Shown here: piece after piece, positions 8,395 through 16,494 of the stretch | Layout: each line of letters starts with the position of its first letter | How positions within the stretch are numbered: position 1 is the stretch's first letter | Assembly (NCBI GenBank): GCA_009392515.1 | Contig: VFGE01000028.1 | Coordinates: 1 to 49,204 of the forward strand | Length of the DNA stretch: 49,204 bases | Origin: SAR202 cluster bacterium | Lineage (GTDB): Bacteria > Chloroflexota > Dehalococcoidia > Lucifugimonadales > UBA6952 | Direction: 5' to 3' | Translations under genes and position numbers: made by a program | The notes under the pieces: generated by a model | Told to the model about the DNA's origin: nothing | What the model saw: only the letters and a program-made list of their open reading frames with translations | Databases searched by the model: none

Positions 8395-9303
8395 CTATGA
8401 ATTAGTGCTATATATCAAAATAACAATACTGGCAATAATTAAAAATATAGAAAAGATTTCAGTGCGACTAATTCCTTCTTTAAATATTCTCTGAGTGACC
8501 AATATCGAGAATAGTAACTCTACTTGTCCAACAGTTTTTACGTATGCTGCTTGTGTCAAAGCAAAGGCTGTAAACCAAGCAATCGATCCAATTGCACTTG
8601 TAACACCCACTAATAAAGAACGTTTCCAGTAGAATAAGATTCCATTAAACATTGATCTGTTTTTATATGTAATCCATATACCAAGTTGAAATATATTAAG
8701 GATTAATATAACAAGTAGTGTTAAGGCAGCATTAGTTAAGGGGATGTCATGATTGAGTATAAGAATGGCTTCACGAATAAGTAATGCATCAAAAGCGAAC
8801 GATGCTCCAGATGTTATGCCAATAAATACAGACTTGTTGTTTAAACCAGTTAGTAGTGATTTTAGTTCTATGTTTTGTTGTGAAGACGACATAATCACCA
8901 CACCTAACATACCTAAAATTACAGCTATACTACTTAGGATGTTGAGATATTCTTGAAAGAAAATTGCTCCAAATATGGCAACTTGTATTGCTTCGGTTTT
9001 GGTATAGGCAGTACTTACAGCAAAATTCCGATGAGAGAACAGCGAAACTAGTAATATTGTTCCAATAATTTGAAATAATCCCGCAAATAAACAATAAACA
9101 ATAAATTTTTGATTTATTGATGGAAATTCAAAACCGCTATTATGTAGCACAACTACATAGATGATTACAATAGGAAATCCAAATATAAAGCGTATCCATG
9201 TTATAACCTCAGCAGATAGAAATTTAGTTAATGATTTTTGGATACTTGTACGAATAGTTTGCATTAATGCTGCAAAAATAGTGATAAAAACCCAAGTAGA
9301 CAT
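8395..9303 (-). CDS. EamA/DMT-family transporter
   Basis: 302 residues with about ten hydrophobic helices arranged as two repeats of five, the pattern of the drug/metabolite transporter superfamily. Motifs include AVSTAYTKTEAIQVAIFGAIFFQE at the end of repeat 1 and QAAYVKTVGQVELLFSILVTQRIFKE in repeat 2, where EamA domains typically carry a conserved Pro/Glu-rich hairpin. Members export or import amino acids, sugars or other metabolites. It begins one base after the stop of the 147-residue hypothetical gene, which argues for tight coupling between them. Confidence 0.85.
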   Translation of the reverse strand: MSTWVFITIFAALMQTIRTSIQKSLTKFLSAEVITWIRFIFGFPIVIIYVVVLHNSGFEFPSINQKFIVYCLFAGLFQIIGTILLVSLFSHRNFAVSTAYTKTEAIQVAIFGAIFFQEYLNILSSIAVILGMLGVVIMSSSQQNIELKSLLTGLNNKSVFIGITSGASFAFDALLIREAILILNHDIPLTNAALTLLVILILNIFQLGIWITYKNRSMFNGILFYWKRSLLVGVTSAIGSIAWFTAFALTQAAYVKTVGQVELLFSILVTQRIFKEGISRTEIFSIFLIIASIVILIYSTNS

Positions 9304-9304
9304 T

Positions 9305-9748
9305 TTATGCTAATCTTAATTCAGGAATTTCTATTCCAATTTGTGGTATCGAAAGTGTAGTACTTTTTATTGCATCGACAATATCTTGAGATAATGGTTT
9401 AACGAGTTTGTAAAATCCGTCTTCAAAATTATCTCGCATAATTATATCCATTGAGATTAATTTAGCTATCTGAGTTCCGATTACTACTTGGTATTGACCA
9501 TTAGGAATATTAAAATTCGTAAACCATTCATGGTAAATGCTACCCCAAGTTTCACTTCCAATTTCAGAAGATAAGGCAATATCAATTCCACTTGGATAGC
9601 TGCCTTCAGAAAATCGCTTAAATACTGCGTTGAAAATATCGTCTCGTGATTTTACTTGTCTTGGTTGATCAGGATCGTAATGTATCCATGACGCTAAGAT
9701 ACAGCAATCAATTAATGCAGTTGGTGGTATAGTATTCTTATCATCCAT
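9305..9748 (-). CDS. Conserved-looking protein of unknown function
   Basis: 147 residues, soluble, with no signal or membrane segment. I do not recognise the family. It contains many acidic and aromatic residues, a central WGSIYHEWFTNFNIPNGQYQV and a C-terminal PQIGIEIPELRL. Mixed alpha/beta structure is likely. The ATG at 9748 follows GGGGCAAGTA, a modest ribosome site. The gene ends one base before eamA, so it may act with that transporter or simply share its transcript. Confidence 0.6.
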   Translation of the reverse strand: MDDKNTIPPTALIDCCILASWIHYDPDQPRQVKSRDDIFNAVFKRFSEGSYPSGIDIALSSEIGSETWGSIYHEWFTNFNIPNGQYQVVIGTQIAKLISMDIIMRDNFEDGFYKLVKPLSQDIVDAIKSTTLSIPQIGIEIPELRLA

Positions 9749-9816
9749 TACTTGCCCCTATAGCTTTTTCTTTTTTTCTTCTCGATTGTCGCATTTCCTT
9801 TAAGATTTGCCAAACA

Positions 9817-11301
9817 CTAATTAATGTTAATTTGGGTTTTTTTCAACCCAATCCAAGCAATTAACGAAGAGATAACACCTAGAATCATAAGTATTGAACC
9901 TAATATATACGATATTTGAAAAGCATACATAAATGATTCAATAGAATCCCTAGTTGAAGATGCATATATAAGGTCTACATCAGGTGAATTGGATTGATAT
10001 AAAAAGGTGAAAAACCAACCGATGAGCGTAACTGCAGTTACGCTACCAAATGCTCTAGATATAGCGGATATAGCTCCGCCAGTACCTAAAGAATTTGACG
10101 ACATGTTACCCATAATTAAACTTAAATTTGCACTTTGGAAAAGGCCTATACCAGATCCAACAATAATCATCCTAATACCTATTTCTACTAATGAAGATTC
10201 CGGAGATAATATGCTATATGATAATAGGCCTAAACTCACAATACATAGTCCTGCAACACTAGTAATTCCAGAGCCATATTTATCAGAAAAATATCCACCG
10301 ATTGGAGAACATAACGATATTGAAATTGCGTTTAGTAATAGAAATATTCCTAAAATTATTGATGATGCGGAAATTATTTCTGCTACAAAAAAAGGAAGTA
10401 TAAATAAATTAACAAAAGATCCCATATATAAAAATAGGTTTGCAAAAAAACCACCCAAAACAATAGGATTATTAATTAATGTAAATTCAATTAAGGGATT
10501 ATTTAGTGATATTTGTCTTCTAATAAATAATATTATTGAACCTATTGATATTACTGAAGTAGAAAGAGTTGGTATTTGAATCCAGCCGATATTTGTCCCT
10601 AAATTTAAAAATAATACTGCAGATATAATACCAATGAATATTAATATTGCTCCAATCCAATCGAAATCAGTTGTTCTGTGGGTTTTTTGAAGGTTTGATG
10701 TGTTATAGGTTTTAATTACAATCAATGATCCAATAATACATAACACACAGATTGGTATCCTGCCTAAAAATATCCATTGCCAAGGTAAAAATTCTAGAAT
10801 TACACCAGCAAATACTGTACCAAAAATCATGCCTAAACTTCCTATGCCTGCCATAATCCCAAGAGCTCTACCTCTATAAGATGATGGAAATAACGATGTT
10901 GCTAAAGCAGGGGCGATAGACAATATAGCGGAATTGCCAAATGCTTGTAATATACGAAATCCTAGAACAGTATTTATTGTAGGAGAAAGTCCAATAGATA
11001 CCATTGCAATTGTGTATACTATTAATCCGAAAATAAACACGTTTTTTAATCCAAACGCGTCTCCGGCACTTCCCATTGGTAATTGTAAAGCTACAGTAGT
11101 CCCAAGGTAAAAAATTATCATAAAATAGGTGATGTTAGGAGAAACAGTGAAAAATTCTGAAATATTTGGTAGGGCGACATTCACACTTATATCTAAAGCA
11201 CTTAGAAACATACCAGAACCAACCAGAATAAGTTGGATCCATTGAGTTCTACTTATTGAATCCGCAGAATTTATTTCATTCTTGTTGAGTTTATAGATCA
11301 A
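9817..11301 (-). CDS. MFS antiporter, DHA2-like, 14 helices
   Basis: 494 residues and about 14 membrane helices. It has the DHA2 features: SGMFLSALDISVNVALPNI in helix 1, LPMGSAGDAFGLKNVF as a divergent motif A, and GSLGMIFGTVFAGVILEF as motif C. Motif A lacks the usual Arg-Lys pair (here LKN). Role: proton-coupled efflux of an unknown small molecule. The start is a TTG at 11301 without a clear ribosome site, so the true start may lie slightly downstream. It follows the carboxymuconolactone-decarboxylase-like gene by 12 bases. Confidence 0.82.
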   Translation of the reverse strand: MIYKLNKNEINSADSISRTQWIQLILVGSGMFLSALDISVNVALPNISEFFTVSPNITYFMIIFYLGTTVALQLPMGSAGDAFGLKNVFIFGLIVYTIAMVSIGLSPTINTVLGFRILQAFGNSAILSIAPALATSLFPSSYRGRALGIMAGIGSLGMIFGTVFAGVILEFLPWQWIFLGRIPICVLCIIGSLIVIKTYNTSNLQKTHRTTDFDWIGAILIFIGIISAVLFLNLGTNIGWIQIPTLSTSVISIGSIILFIRRQISLNNPLIEFTLINNPIVLGGFFANLFLYMGSFVNLFILPFFVAEIISASSIILGIFLLLNAISISLCSPIGGYFSDKYGSGITSVAGLCIVSLGLLSYSILSPESSLVEIGIRMIIVGSGIGLFQSANLSLIMGNMSSNSLGTGGAISAISRAFGSVTAVTLIGWFFTFLYQSNSPDVDLIYASSTRDSIESFMYAFQISYILGSILMILGVISSLIAWIGLKKTQININ

Positions 11302-11313
11302 GATTATTATTTA

Positions 11314-11865
11314 TTATGTATTAAGTAAGGGATTAACCCCATCTTCTAAGTCTACTTCTAAAGCATTAATGGATAAGCACAGCATATTGTAATATCCAAT
11401 AATTGCTATCAAATCTATAAGTGCTTTTTGGCCTAATAAATGTTCTACTGCACTATAGGTTGCATTAGATATTTTGGTATTTTCTAATAATTCTTTTGTG
11501 AATTGTACAAATACGCCTTCTTTAGGAAGTAATTTACGTGGTGGAATATTGTTTTGTATAGTTTCAATTACTTCTTCTCTTATACCCGCTTCTCTAGCGG
11601 AAGCAACATGATGAGTCCAGACATATTCACAGTTTTGAATTTTAGATATAGTTAGAGTTATTATTTCCCTGATTTCAGAATTAATTGTAGAAGATACATA
11701 TCTGAGTTCTTCTCCTAATGAAGCAATTTTGGTTGCAATTTCTGGGCTATTCAATAAAGCTTTAAATGGTCGGGCAACATGTCCTCGATATTTAGCTATT
11801 TCATCATAGAATTGTTGTTTGTCCTGAGGTATTTGATCTTTTTCTAAAATATCCACTCTGGGCAT
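11314..11865 (-). CDS. Carboxymuconolactone decarboxylase-like (AhpD fold) protein
   Basis: 183 residues, all-helical, with the CMD core: LRYVSSTINSEIREIITLTISKIQNCEYVWTHHVASAREAGIREEVIETI. In peroxidase-type AhpD proteins this region carries CxxC next to a His; here it is C-E-Y-V-W-T-H-H with a single Cys, the pattern of the CMD-like subgroup linked to decarboxylation or unknown reactions. It lies 23 bases after the amidohydrolase and 12 bases before an MFS exporter, which suggests one catabolic or detoxifying unit. The substrate is unknown. Confidence 0.8.
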   Translation of the reverse strand: MPRVDILEKDQIPQDKQQFYDEIAKYRGHVARPFKALLNSPEIATKIASLGEELRYVSSTINSEIREIITLTISKIQNCEYVWTHHVASAREAGIREEVIETIQNNIPPRKLLPKEGVFVQFTKELLENTKISNATYSAVEHLLGQKALIDLIAIIGYYNMLCLSINALEVDLEDGVNPLLNT

Positions 11866-11888
11866 AGTTTTCCTCCAATTAAATTATT

Positions 11889-13217
11889 CTAGTTATTCCA
11901 CGCTTTTTTAGCGATTTGATTAGCTTCTTTAATTATATATTCTTCATCTAAATTAAGAATTTTATGGTTTTTCATGATCCATTTACCATCTACCATAACT
12001 GACTCAACATCTTGTATTTGTCCCATATGAACCCAGTTAGAAACAACGTCCGTTTGAGGTATCATATGAGGTTGAAAGGTATTAACTATAATTAAATCAG
12101 CTTTATTCCCTTTGGCGATAAATCCTGCATCATTAATTCCTAAAGATTGGTAACCATTTTGTGTTGCCCATTTATATACTTCATTTGGATTAGGATTTCT
12201 ACCATCCATAATTCGTACACGTTCCATAAATAATCCAGTTCTCATAACTTCGATCATATTTTCGTCCATATTATCTGAACCCATAGCAATATTGCACCCG
12301 TATTCCTCTAAATCTTTTATATTAGGGCTCAATCCTCTTCTAGCAGCGATAGACGAATTAAATGATACTGACGATTTAAACTTGCCTAATATTTGCTCTT
12401 CTTTTTTTGTCATACATCTACAGTGGGCAGCTACAAGTTTACTTGTTAAAAAGTTATTTTGTTCTAAATATTCGGTAGGGGTTGTACCAAAATTATCTTT
12501 AATGTTTTGTACCTCTCCCCATAATTGATTTAAGTGGATTGTTGACAGAATATCTAGTTTTTCTTGAAGTATTCTTAATTCTTGCAATGACTTTGGAGAA
12601 TTCATATCAGGTGCATGTGCTGCAAGTGCTACAGTAACCCTTGATTGATCATATCCATTCCATTTTGTGTGTAAATCGATAATTCGTTCTATGCCATCCT
12701 CTAATTTTTGCTGATCAGATTCAAATTTACCTGGCTCTCCAATACTGCCAGACACTCTATCAGACATTTGCTCTGCTAAAACTAAACGTAGCCCAGTTTT
12801 TTGAAGTTCATTTGCATAGTTCATAATTCCTTGTGCAACTTCCATTGTGATTGTGGTCCCAGATTTTATTGCTTCTATAGCACCTAGTAAAACCATAATT
12901 TGTTGTTCTTCTGTAGAAATTTTTGGGAGAGATCTTCTTGGAGGACCAGGAAATGGGGGTGTATTAGCATATGATTCATTTTCAAAAACTCCTCGGGCTA
13001 ATGTTAGATTTAAATGCGTGTGGCAATTCGCAAATCCTGAAAAAACTGCTCTGTTAGTCGCATCTATTATAGTCGAATCAGGATACTGTTTTAGGACTTC
13101 AGTATTTGGCAAGATATCAAGAATAATGTCATTTTCAATAACGATAGAATGATTTTCTAAAACTGAAATCATATTAGTATTCATTATAATCTTTCCATTT
13201 TGTATAGCTGTTTTCAT
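11889..13217 (-). CDS. Metal-dependent amidohydrolase (AtzA/TrzN/SAH-deaminase type)
   Basis: 442 residues of the amidohydrolase superfamily subgroup that includes 5-methylthioadenosine/SAH deaminases, chlorohydrolases and cytosine-deaminase-like enzymes. Visible elements: N-terminal composite sandwich, metal motif H-T-H in FANCHTHLNLT, the TIHLNQLWGEV strand with a metal or substrate His, VAAHCRCM with a further His, and MGSDNMDE with the catalytic Asp. The C-terminal segment NKADLIIVNTFQPHMIP is the usual closing strand. It probably removes an amino, chloro or other group from a ring. The neighbouring CMD-like protein and transporters point to an imported N-heterocycle or nucleoside, which is inference. 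Confidence 0.83.
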   Translation of the reverse strand: MKTAIQNGKIIMNTNMISVLENHSIVIENDIILDILPNTEVLKQYPDSTIIDATNRAVFSGFANCHTHLNLTLARGVFENESYANTPPFPGPPRRSLPKISTEEQQIMVLLGAIEAIKSGTTITMEVAQGIMNYANELQKTGLRLVLAEQMSDRVSGSIGEPGKFESDQQKLEDGIERIIDLHTKWNGYDQSRVTVALAAHAPDMNSPKSLQELRILQEKLDILSTIHLNQLWGEVQNIKDNFGTTPTEYLEQNNFLTSKLVAAHCRCMTKKEEQILGKFKSSVSFNSSIAARRGLSPNIKDLEEYGCNIAMGSDNMDENMIEVMRTGLFMERVRIMDGRNPNPNEVYKWATQNGYQSLGINDAGFIAKGNKADLIIVNTFQPHMIPQTDVVSNWVHMGQIQDVESVMVDGKWIMKNHKILNLDEEYIIKEANQIAKKAWNN

Positions 13218-13244
13218 ATTTTTCTCCAGTAGTTATTAATTGTC

Positions 13245-14399
13245 TTAGTTTTTAAAACCTAGTAGTTTTATATCTTTTATGATTCCTTTTGATTGAATAA
13301 GAACTTTAAAGTCGCCATAATCATCTGGATCAATGAGGGTTTTCATAGCTATACGACTCAATTCTTTTCTTGCATATGATAATTCTTTTGTATCAAGTGA
13401 ATCTAAATAAGAATAAAAACCTAGATTTTCTAAAAATCTACGCTGTAATGTATATCCTTGTGTTGTAAAACCTTGTTTTTCTCCAGCTTTCATAAGTGAT
13501 GTGAAGTCGACAAATGATGTAATGTCTTGAGAACCAATATTTTGGTATGGATTGTTAGTATATTGATGTTGATTGTAGCACATTAGAGTACCACTACTAT
13601 ATTTTGATGAATAGAGATCTTTTGATAATTCACCGTAGTCAATTGATAGTGTAAAACCTCGATCCAAAGTTTCAAAAACTTCTGCCATCCAAGAATCAAT
13701 GCCTAAATTTATTTCACCCCGGTATCCTTCTGGTAAATCAAGATTTAATGATGTTAAACGATTAGAAATTAATGGACTGGATGGTATATCTAAAATTTCA
13801 GTAAATCCTTTATCTGAATTTGTTACATATATCTCTTTTACTAATCCATCTTGTATAACAAATTGATGAAAAGGAAAATTATCTACTAATTCATTACAAA
13901 GAATACATCCAGTTATGTTTTTAAAAGGGGTAACTCCTTCTGCTTTTACTCGATTAATTCCCCACGTTATTTCTCTTTTATTAGGTCGACTATTTTGAGC
14001 TTTTCCATCCCAGCCAAGTGATTCTTCTAATGAATTTGGCCACCAGGGTTCGTAATCTGTAGCTACATATTGTAATGCGTCAGAAAGGCCAGAGTCTAGT
14101 AGCTGAATTTCGTCTACAATAGATCTCGCTAGAGCTCCGTCTCCAGAGCCCACTTCAATAACTTGGAAAGTAGAAGGGGAATCAAGAATTTCCCACATTT
14201 GGTTTAGTTGCTTTGCAATGAGTGTTCCAAATACTGGATGACTTGTTGGAGAAGTTCCAAATTCTGTATTAATTCTGTTCGCACGAGTAGAGTAAAAGCC
14301 TCCTTTGGGGGAGTAAAGACAAATTTGCATAAACTGAGAAAACGTTATCGGTCCGTTTTGTTGAATAAGAGCTCGGATTTCTTCTTCAACATTTTTCAC
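13245..14399 (-). CDS. MidA/NDUFAF7-like protein methyltransferase
   Basis: 384 residues of the COG1565 family (MidA, NDUFAF7), SAM-dependent arginine methyltransferases; the mitochondrial member methylates a complex I subunit. Visible: ITFSQFMQICLYSPKGGFYS near the N-terminus, the SAM motif IEVGSGDGALARSI, and ILCNELVDNFPFHQF, typical of the family. The start is GTG at 14399, supported by GAGG six bases upstream and an in-frame TGA two codons before. That ribosome site overlaps the stop of the small membrane gene upstream. No complex I genes are in the window, so the target is not evident. Confidence 0.88.
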   Translation of the reverse strand: MKNVEEEIRALIQQNGPITFSQFMQICLYSPKGGFYSTRANRINTEFGTSPTSHPVFGTLIAKQLNQMWEILDSPSTFQVIEVGSGDGALARSIVDEIQLLDSGLSDALQYVATDYEPWWPNSLEESLGWDGKAQNSRPNKREITWGINRVKAEGVTPFKNITGCILCNELVDNFPFHQFVIQDGLVKEIYVTNSDKGFTEILDIPSSPLISNRLTSLNLDLPEGYRGEINLGIDSWMAEVFETLDRGFTLSIDYGELSKDLYSSKYSSGTLMCYNQHQYTNNPYQNIGSQDITSFVDFTSLMKAGEKQGFTTQGYTLQRRFLENLGFYSYLDSLDTKELSYARKELSRIAMKTLIDPDDYGDFKVLIQSKGIIKDIKLLGFKN

Positions 14400-14402
14400 A
14401 CA

Positions 14403-14579
14403 TCACCTCTGATTTTTGAACTCTAATCCATATCTGGCACTTATCCAACCAGCTCCCATAGCACCTATTATGGCAATTAAGTAATTTTCTCCATTAAATA
14501 ATAGATTGGTTACCAGTATAGCAATAATCGTAGCAATACTCATACTTAATACATATGTAAGAAAAATTCTTAACTTCAT
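14403..14579 (-). CDS. 58-residue membrane protein coupled to MidA
   Basis: Reads MKLRIFLTYVLSMSIATIIA onward and ends GLEFKNQR at TGA 14403. Two hydrophobic helices (about residues 5-27 and 34-48) are joined by NGEN; the second contains a Gly-rich IIGAMGAGW. Its last codons overlap the AGAGGTGA ribosome site of the MidA-like gene, so its translation probably drives the next gene. A GAG lies about 6 bases before its ATG. It starts 25 bases from the umuDC dyad and is divergent from umuD. The family is not recognised, but the frame, coupling and hydrophobic pattern support a real gene. Confidence 0.6.
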   Translation of the reverse strand: MKLRIFLTYVLSMSIATIIAILVTNLLFNGENYLIAIIGAMGAGWISARYGLEFKNQR

Positions 14580-14593
14580 AATTTACTCGTATA

Positions 14594-14622
14594 TTGATTT
14601 TTTGAATAATGTACACTATTCT
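14594..14622 (+). promoter_or_regulatory. umuDC promoter with embedded dyad (candidate LexA operator)
   Basis: A -35-like TTGATT (14594-14599) and a -10-like TATTCT (14617-14622) are 17 bases apart. The 18-base dyad GAATAATGTACACTATTC (14604-14621) fills the spacer and enters the -10. Its two halves are perfect inverted copies except for one base pair. A repressor bound there would block polymerase. UmuD/UmuC genes are normally SOS-controlled, so LexA is the obvious candidate, although the dyad does not match the E. coli or Bacillus LexA consensus. Confidence 0.55.
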
Positions 14623-14655
14623 ATTATTATATATATTATAGCTAAGGATACCAAA

Positions 14656-15171
14656 ATGCCACGAGGTGGATCAAGGATTGGAGCTGGTAGACCTAAAGGT
14701 CAAGGTAAATATAAAGAATCAACCAGACCTGTTCGAATACCTGAAAGTATGATTCAAGAAATATTAGAATATGTTGAAACGAATGGTTATAACTTGCCTT
14801 TATATGCCAGTGCAGTACAAGCTGGATTTCCTTCTCCTGCTGATGATTACCTTGAAGGTAATTTAGATTTAAATAAACACCTTATTAAGCATCCGACTGC
14901 TACATTTTTTGTAAGAGCTGCAGGCCAATCCATGATTAAATCAGGTATTCACCATGGTGATATTTTAGTAGTTGATCGAAGCCTGGAGGCAAAAAATGGG
15001 AAAATTGTTATAGCAGCAATAGATGGGCAACTAACGGTAAAGAGGTTGAAAAAATCATCTCAAGGAACCTATCTTGTACCTGAAAATGATGATTATGAAC
15101 CTATCAAAATTGAAGAAAATAATGATGTGGTAATTTGGGGTGTAGTAACTAATGTATTGCATCAGGTATAG
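14656..15171 (+). CDS. umuD: UmuD-type self-cleaving SOS protein
   Basis: 171 residues from the ATG at 14656 (AAGGA about 8 bases upstream). The C-terminal half is a peptidase S24/LexA fold: cleavage site A56-G57 in VQAGFPSPADDYLE, nucleophile Ser92 in AGQSMIKSGIHHGD, and general base Lys129 in LTVKRLK. In the family, RecA filament triggers self-cleavage and the product joins UmuC to form the translesion polymerase. An N-terminal extension of about 45 residues starts PRGGSRIGAGRPKG, a basic arm seen in some UmuD variants and absent from E. coli UmuD. It lies 5 bases before umuC. Confidence 0.92.
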   Translation: MPRGGSRIGAGRPKGQGKYKESTRPVRIPESMIQEILEYVETNGYNLPLYASAVQAGFPSPADDYLEGNLDLNKHLIKHPTATFFVRAAGQSMIKSGIHHGDILVVDRSLEAKNGKIVIAAIDGQLTVKRLKKSSQGTYLVPENDDYEPIKIEENNDVVIWGVVTNVLHQV

Positions 15172-15176
15172 AAATT

Positions 15177-16439
15177 ATGAGTATATTTGCATTAGTCGAC
15201 TGCAATAATTTTTATGCATCTTGTGAACGAGTTTTTAATCCTGATTTGATAGGGAAACCAATTGTTGTTCTTTCTAATAATGATGGATGTGTTATTGCAC
15301 GCTCTAATGAAGCAAAAGAACTTGGTATACCTATGGGGGCTCCTTATTATCAATATAAATCATTTATAGAGAAAAATAATGTCAAAGTATTTTCTTCTAA
15401 TTATCAGTTTTATGGCGATATGTCACAACGTGTTATGAGGTCATTAAGTATGATGCTACCCAATCAAGATTTAGAAATCTATTCGATTGATGAGGCATTT
15501 TTACGTTTAGACGGATTTGTAAAACGGGATTTATTTGAATGGGCGATTGAAGTAAGAAGTAGCATTCTTAAATGGACAGGAATACCCACATCTATTGGTA
15601 TAGCTTCTACAAAAACACTTTGTAAAATTGCTAATCATGTTGCAAAAAAACAGACTCAAAACGGTGTGTTTGATTTACGAGATATAGATTTGCAAGAATA
15701 TATTATCTCAGATTTACCTGTGGAAGAATTATGGGGTATATCTCGTAGATGGGGCGAGAAATTACGAGCTCTAGGTATATCTACAGCACTGCAATTAAAA
15801 AATGCCGACCCAAAGTTTATACAGAAAAAATTAAGTGTTGTAGTGGAGAGAATAGTATATGAACTTCATGGAATATCTTGTCTTGATTTAGAAAAACAAA
15901 TGCCCAAAAAGTCTATTATATCTTCTAAATCTTTTGGGAATTTACTTTATGAATTAAAACCAATAGAACAGGCATTATCTACTTATACAGCGCGAGCTTG
16001 TGAAAAAATGCGACAACAAGGCAGTAAAGCTAATGGTCTATACATTTTTTTACAAACTAACCCTTTTAGAGATGATCTACCTCAGTATAGAAATAGTTTG
16101 AAGTTTAACTTTGAATTACCTACATCTGACACAACTGTTATTATCCAGATTGCCAAAACATTATTAAAAAAAATATATATATCTGGGTATCACTATCATA
16201 AATGTGGAATTATGTTATTCAATTTGGTTTCAGAACAGTATCAACAGGGACACTTTTTTACTTCTTATGATCCATCTCGAGATAGTTTAATGAAATCAAT
16301 AGATAGAATTAATGAGTTTATGGGGCGAGATACAATATTTTATGCAGCTCAAGGAGTTAAACAAAATTGGAAGATGCGACGAAACAATCTTTCCCCGCGA
16401 TATACCACAAATTGGGAAGAACTCGTGAAAGTATATTAG
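15177..16439 (+). CDS. umuC: DNA polymerase V catalytic subunit UmuC
   Basis: 420 residues, the normal length for UmuC of the Y-family polymerases, which copy damaged DNA at low fidelity. Catalytic acidic residues are present: Asp8 in ALVDCNNFYASCERVF and Asp105-Glu106 in YSIDEAF. A helix-hairpin-helix segment (ELWGISRRWGEKLRALGI) and a little-finger region follow, and the C-terminus carries the UmuC-specific NWKMRRNNLSPRYTT, where contact with the sliding clamp and UmuD is expected. It is co-transcribed with umuD from the dyad-controlled promoter. Confidence 0.95.
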   Translation: MSIFALVDCNNFYASCERVFNPDLIGKPIVVLSNNDGCVIARSNEAKELGIPMGAPYYQYKSFIEKNNVKVFSSNYQFYGDMSQRVMRSLSMMLPNQDLEIYSIDEAFLRLDGFVKRDLFEWAIEVRSSILKWTGIPTSIGIASTKTLCKIANHVAKKQTQNGVFDLRDIDLQEYIISDLPVEELWGISRRWGEKLRALGISTALQLKNADPKFIQKKLSVVVERIVYELHGISCLDLEKQMPKKSIISSKSFGNLLYELKPIEQALSTYTARACEKMRQQGSKANGLYIFLQTNPFRDDLPQYRNSLKFNFELPTSDTTVIIQIAKTLLKKIYISGYHYHKCGIMLFNLVSEQYQQGHFFTSYDPSRDSLMKSIDRINEFMGRDTIFYAAQGVKQNWKMRRNNLSPRYTTNWEELVKVY

Positions 16440-16460
16440 CATCTAATACTGAAAATCATA

Positions 16461-16466
16461 TATAAT
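16461..16466 (+). promoter_or_regulatory. Candidate -10 of hemH
   Basis: A perfect TATAAT lies 29 bases before the hemH ATG and 21 bases after the umuC stop. No convincing -35 is seen, so this is a weak call in AT-rich sequence. Confidence 0.3.
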
Positions 16467-16494
16467 GTTGAGATATGACTTATATATATAAAGG

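Noticed and set aside
10007-10579. Plus-strand open frame of 190 codons
   Set aside because: It is antisense to the DHA2 transporter, lacks any motif and has an unnatural Ile/Pro-rich composition.
14506-14655. Upstream extension of umuD
   Set aside because: It crosses the promoter and dyad and encodes a hydrophobic segment antisense to the small membrane gene; the ATG at 14656 has a ribosome site.
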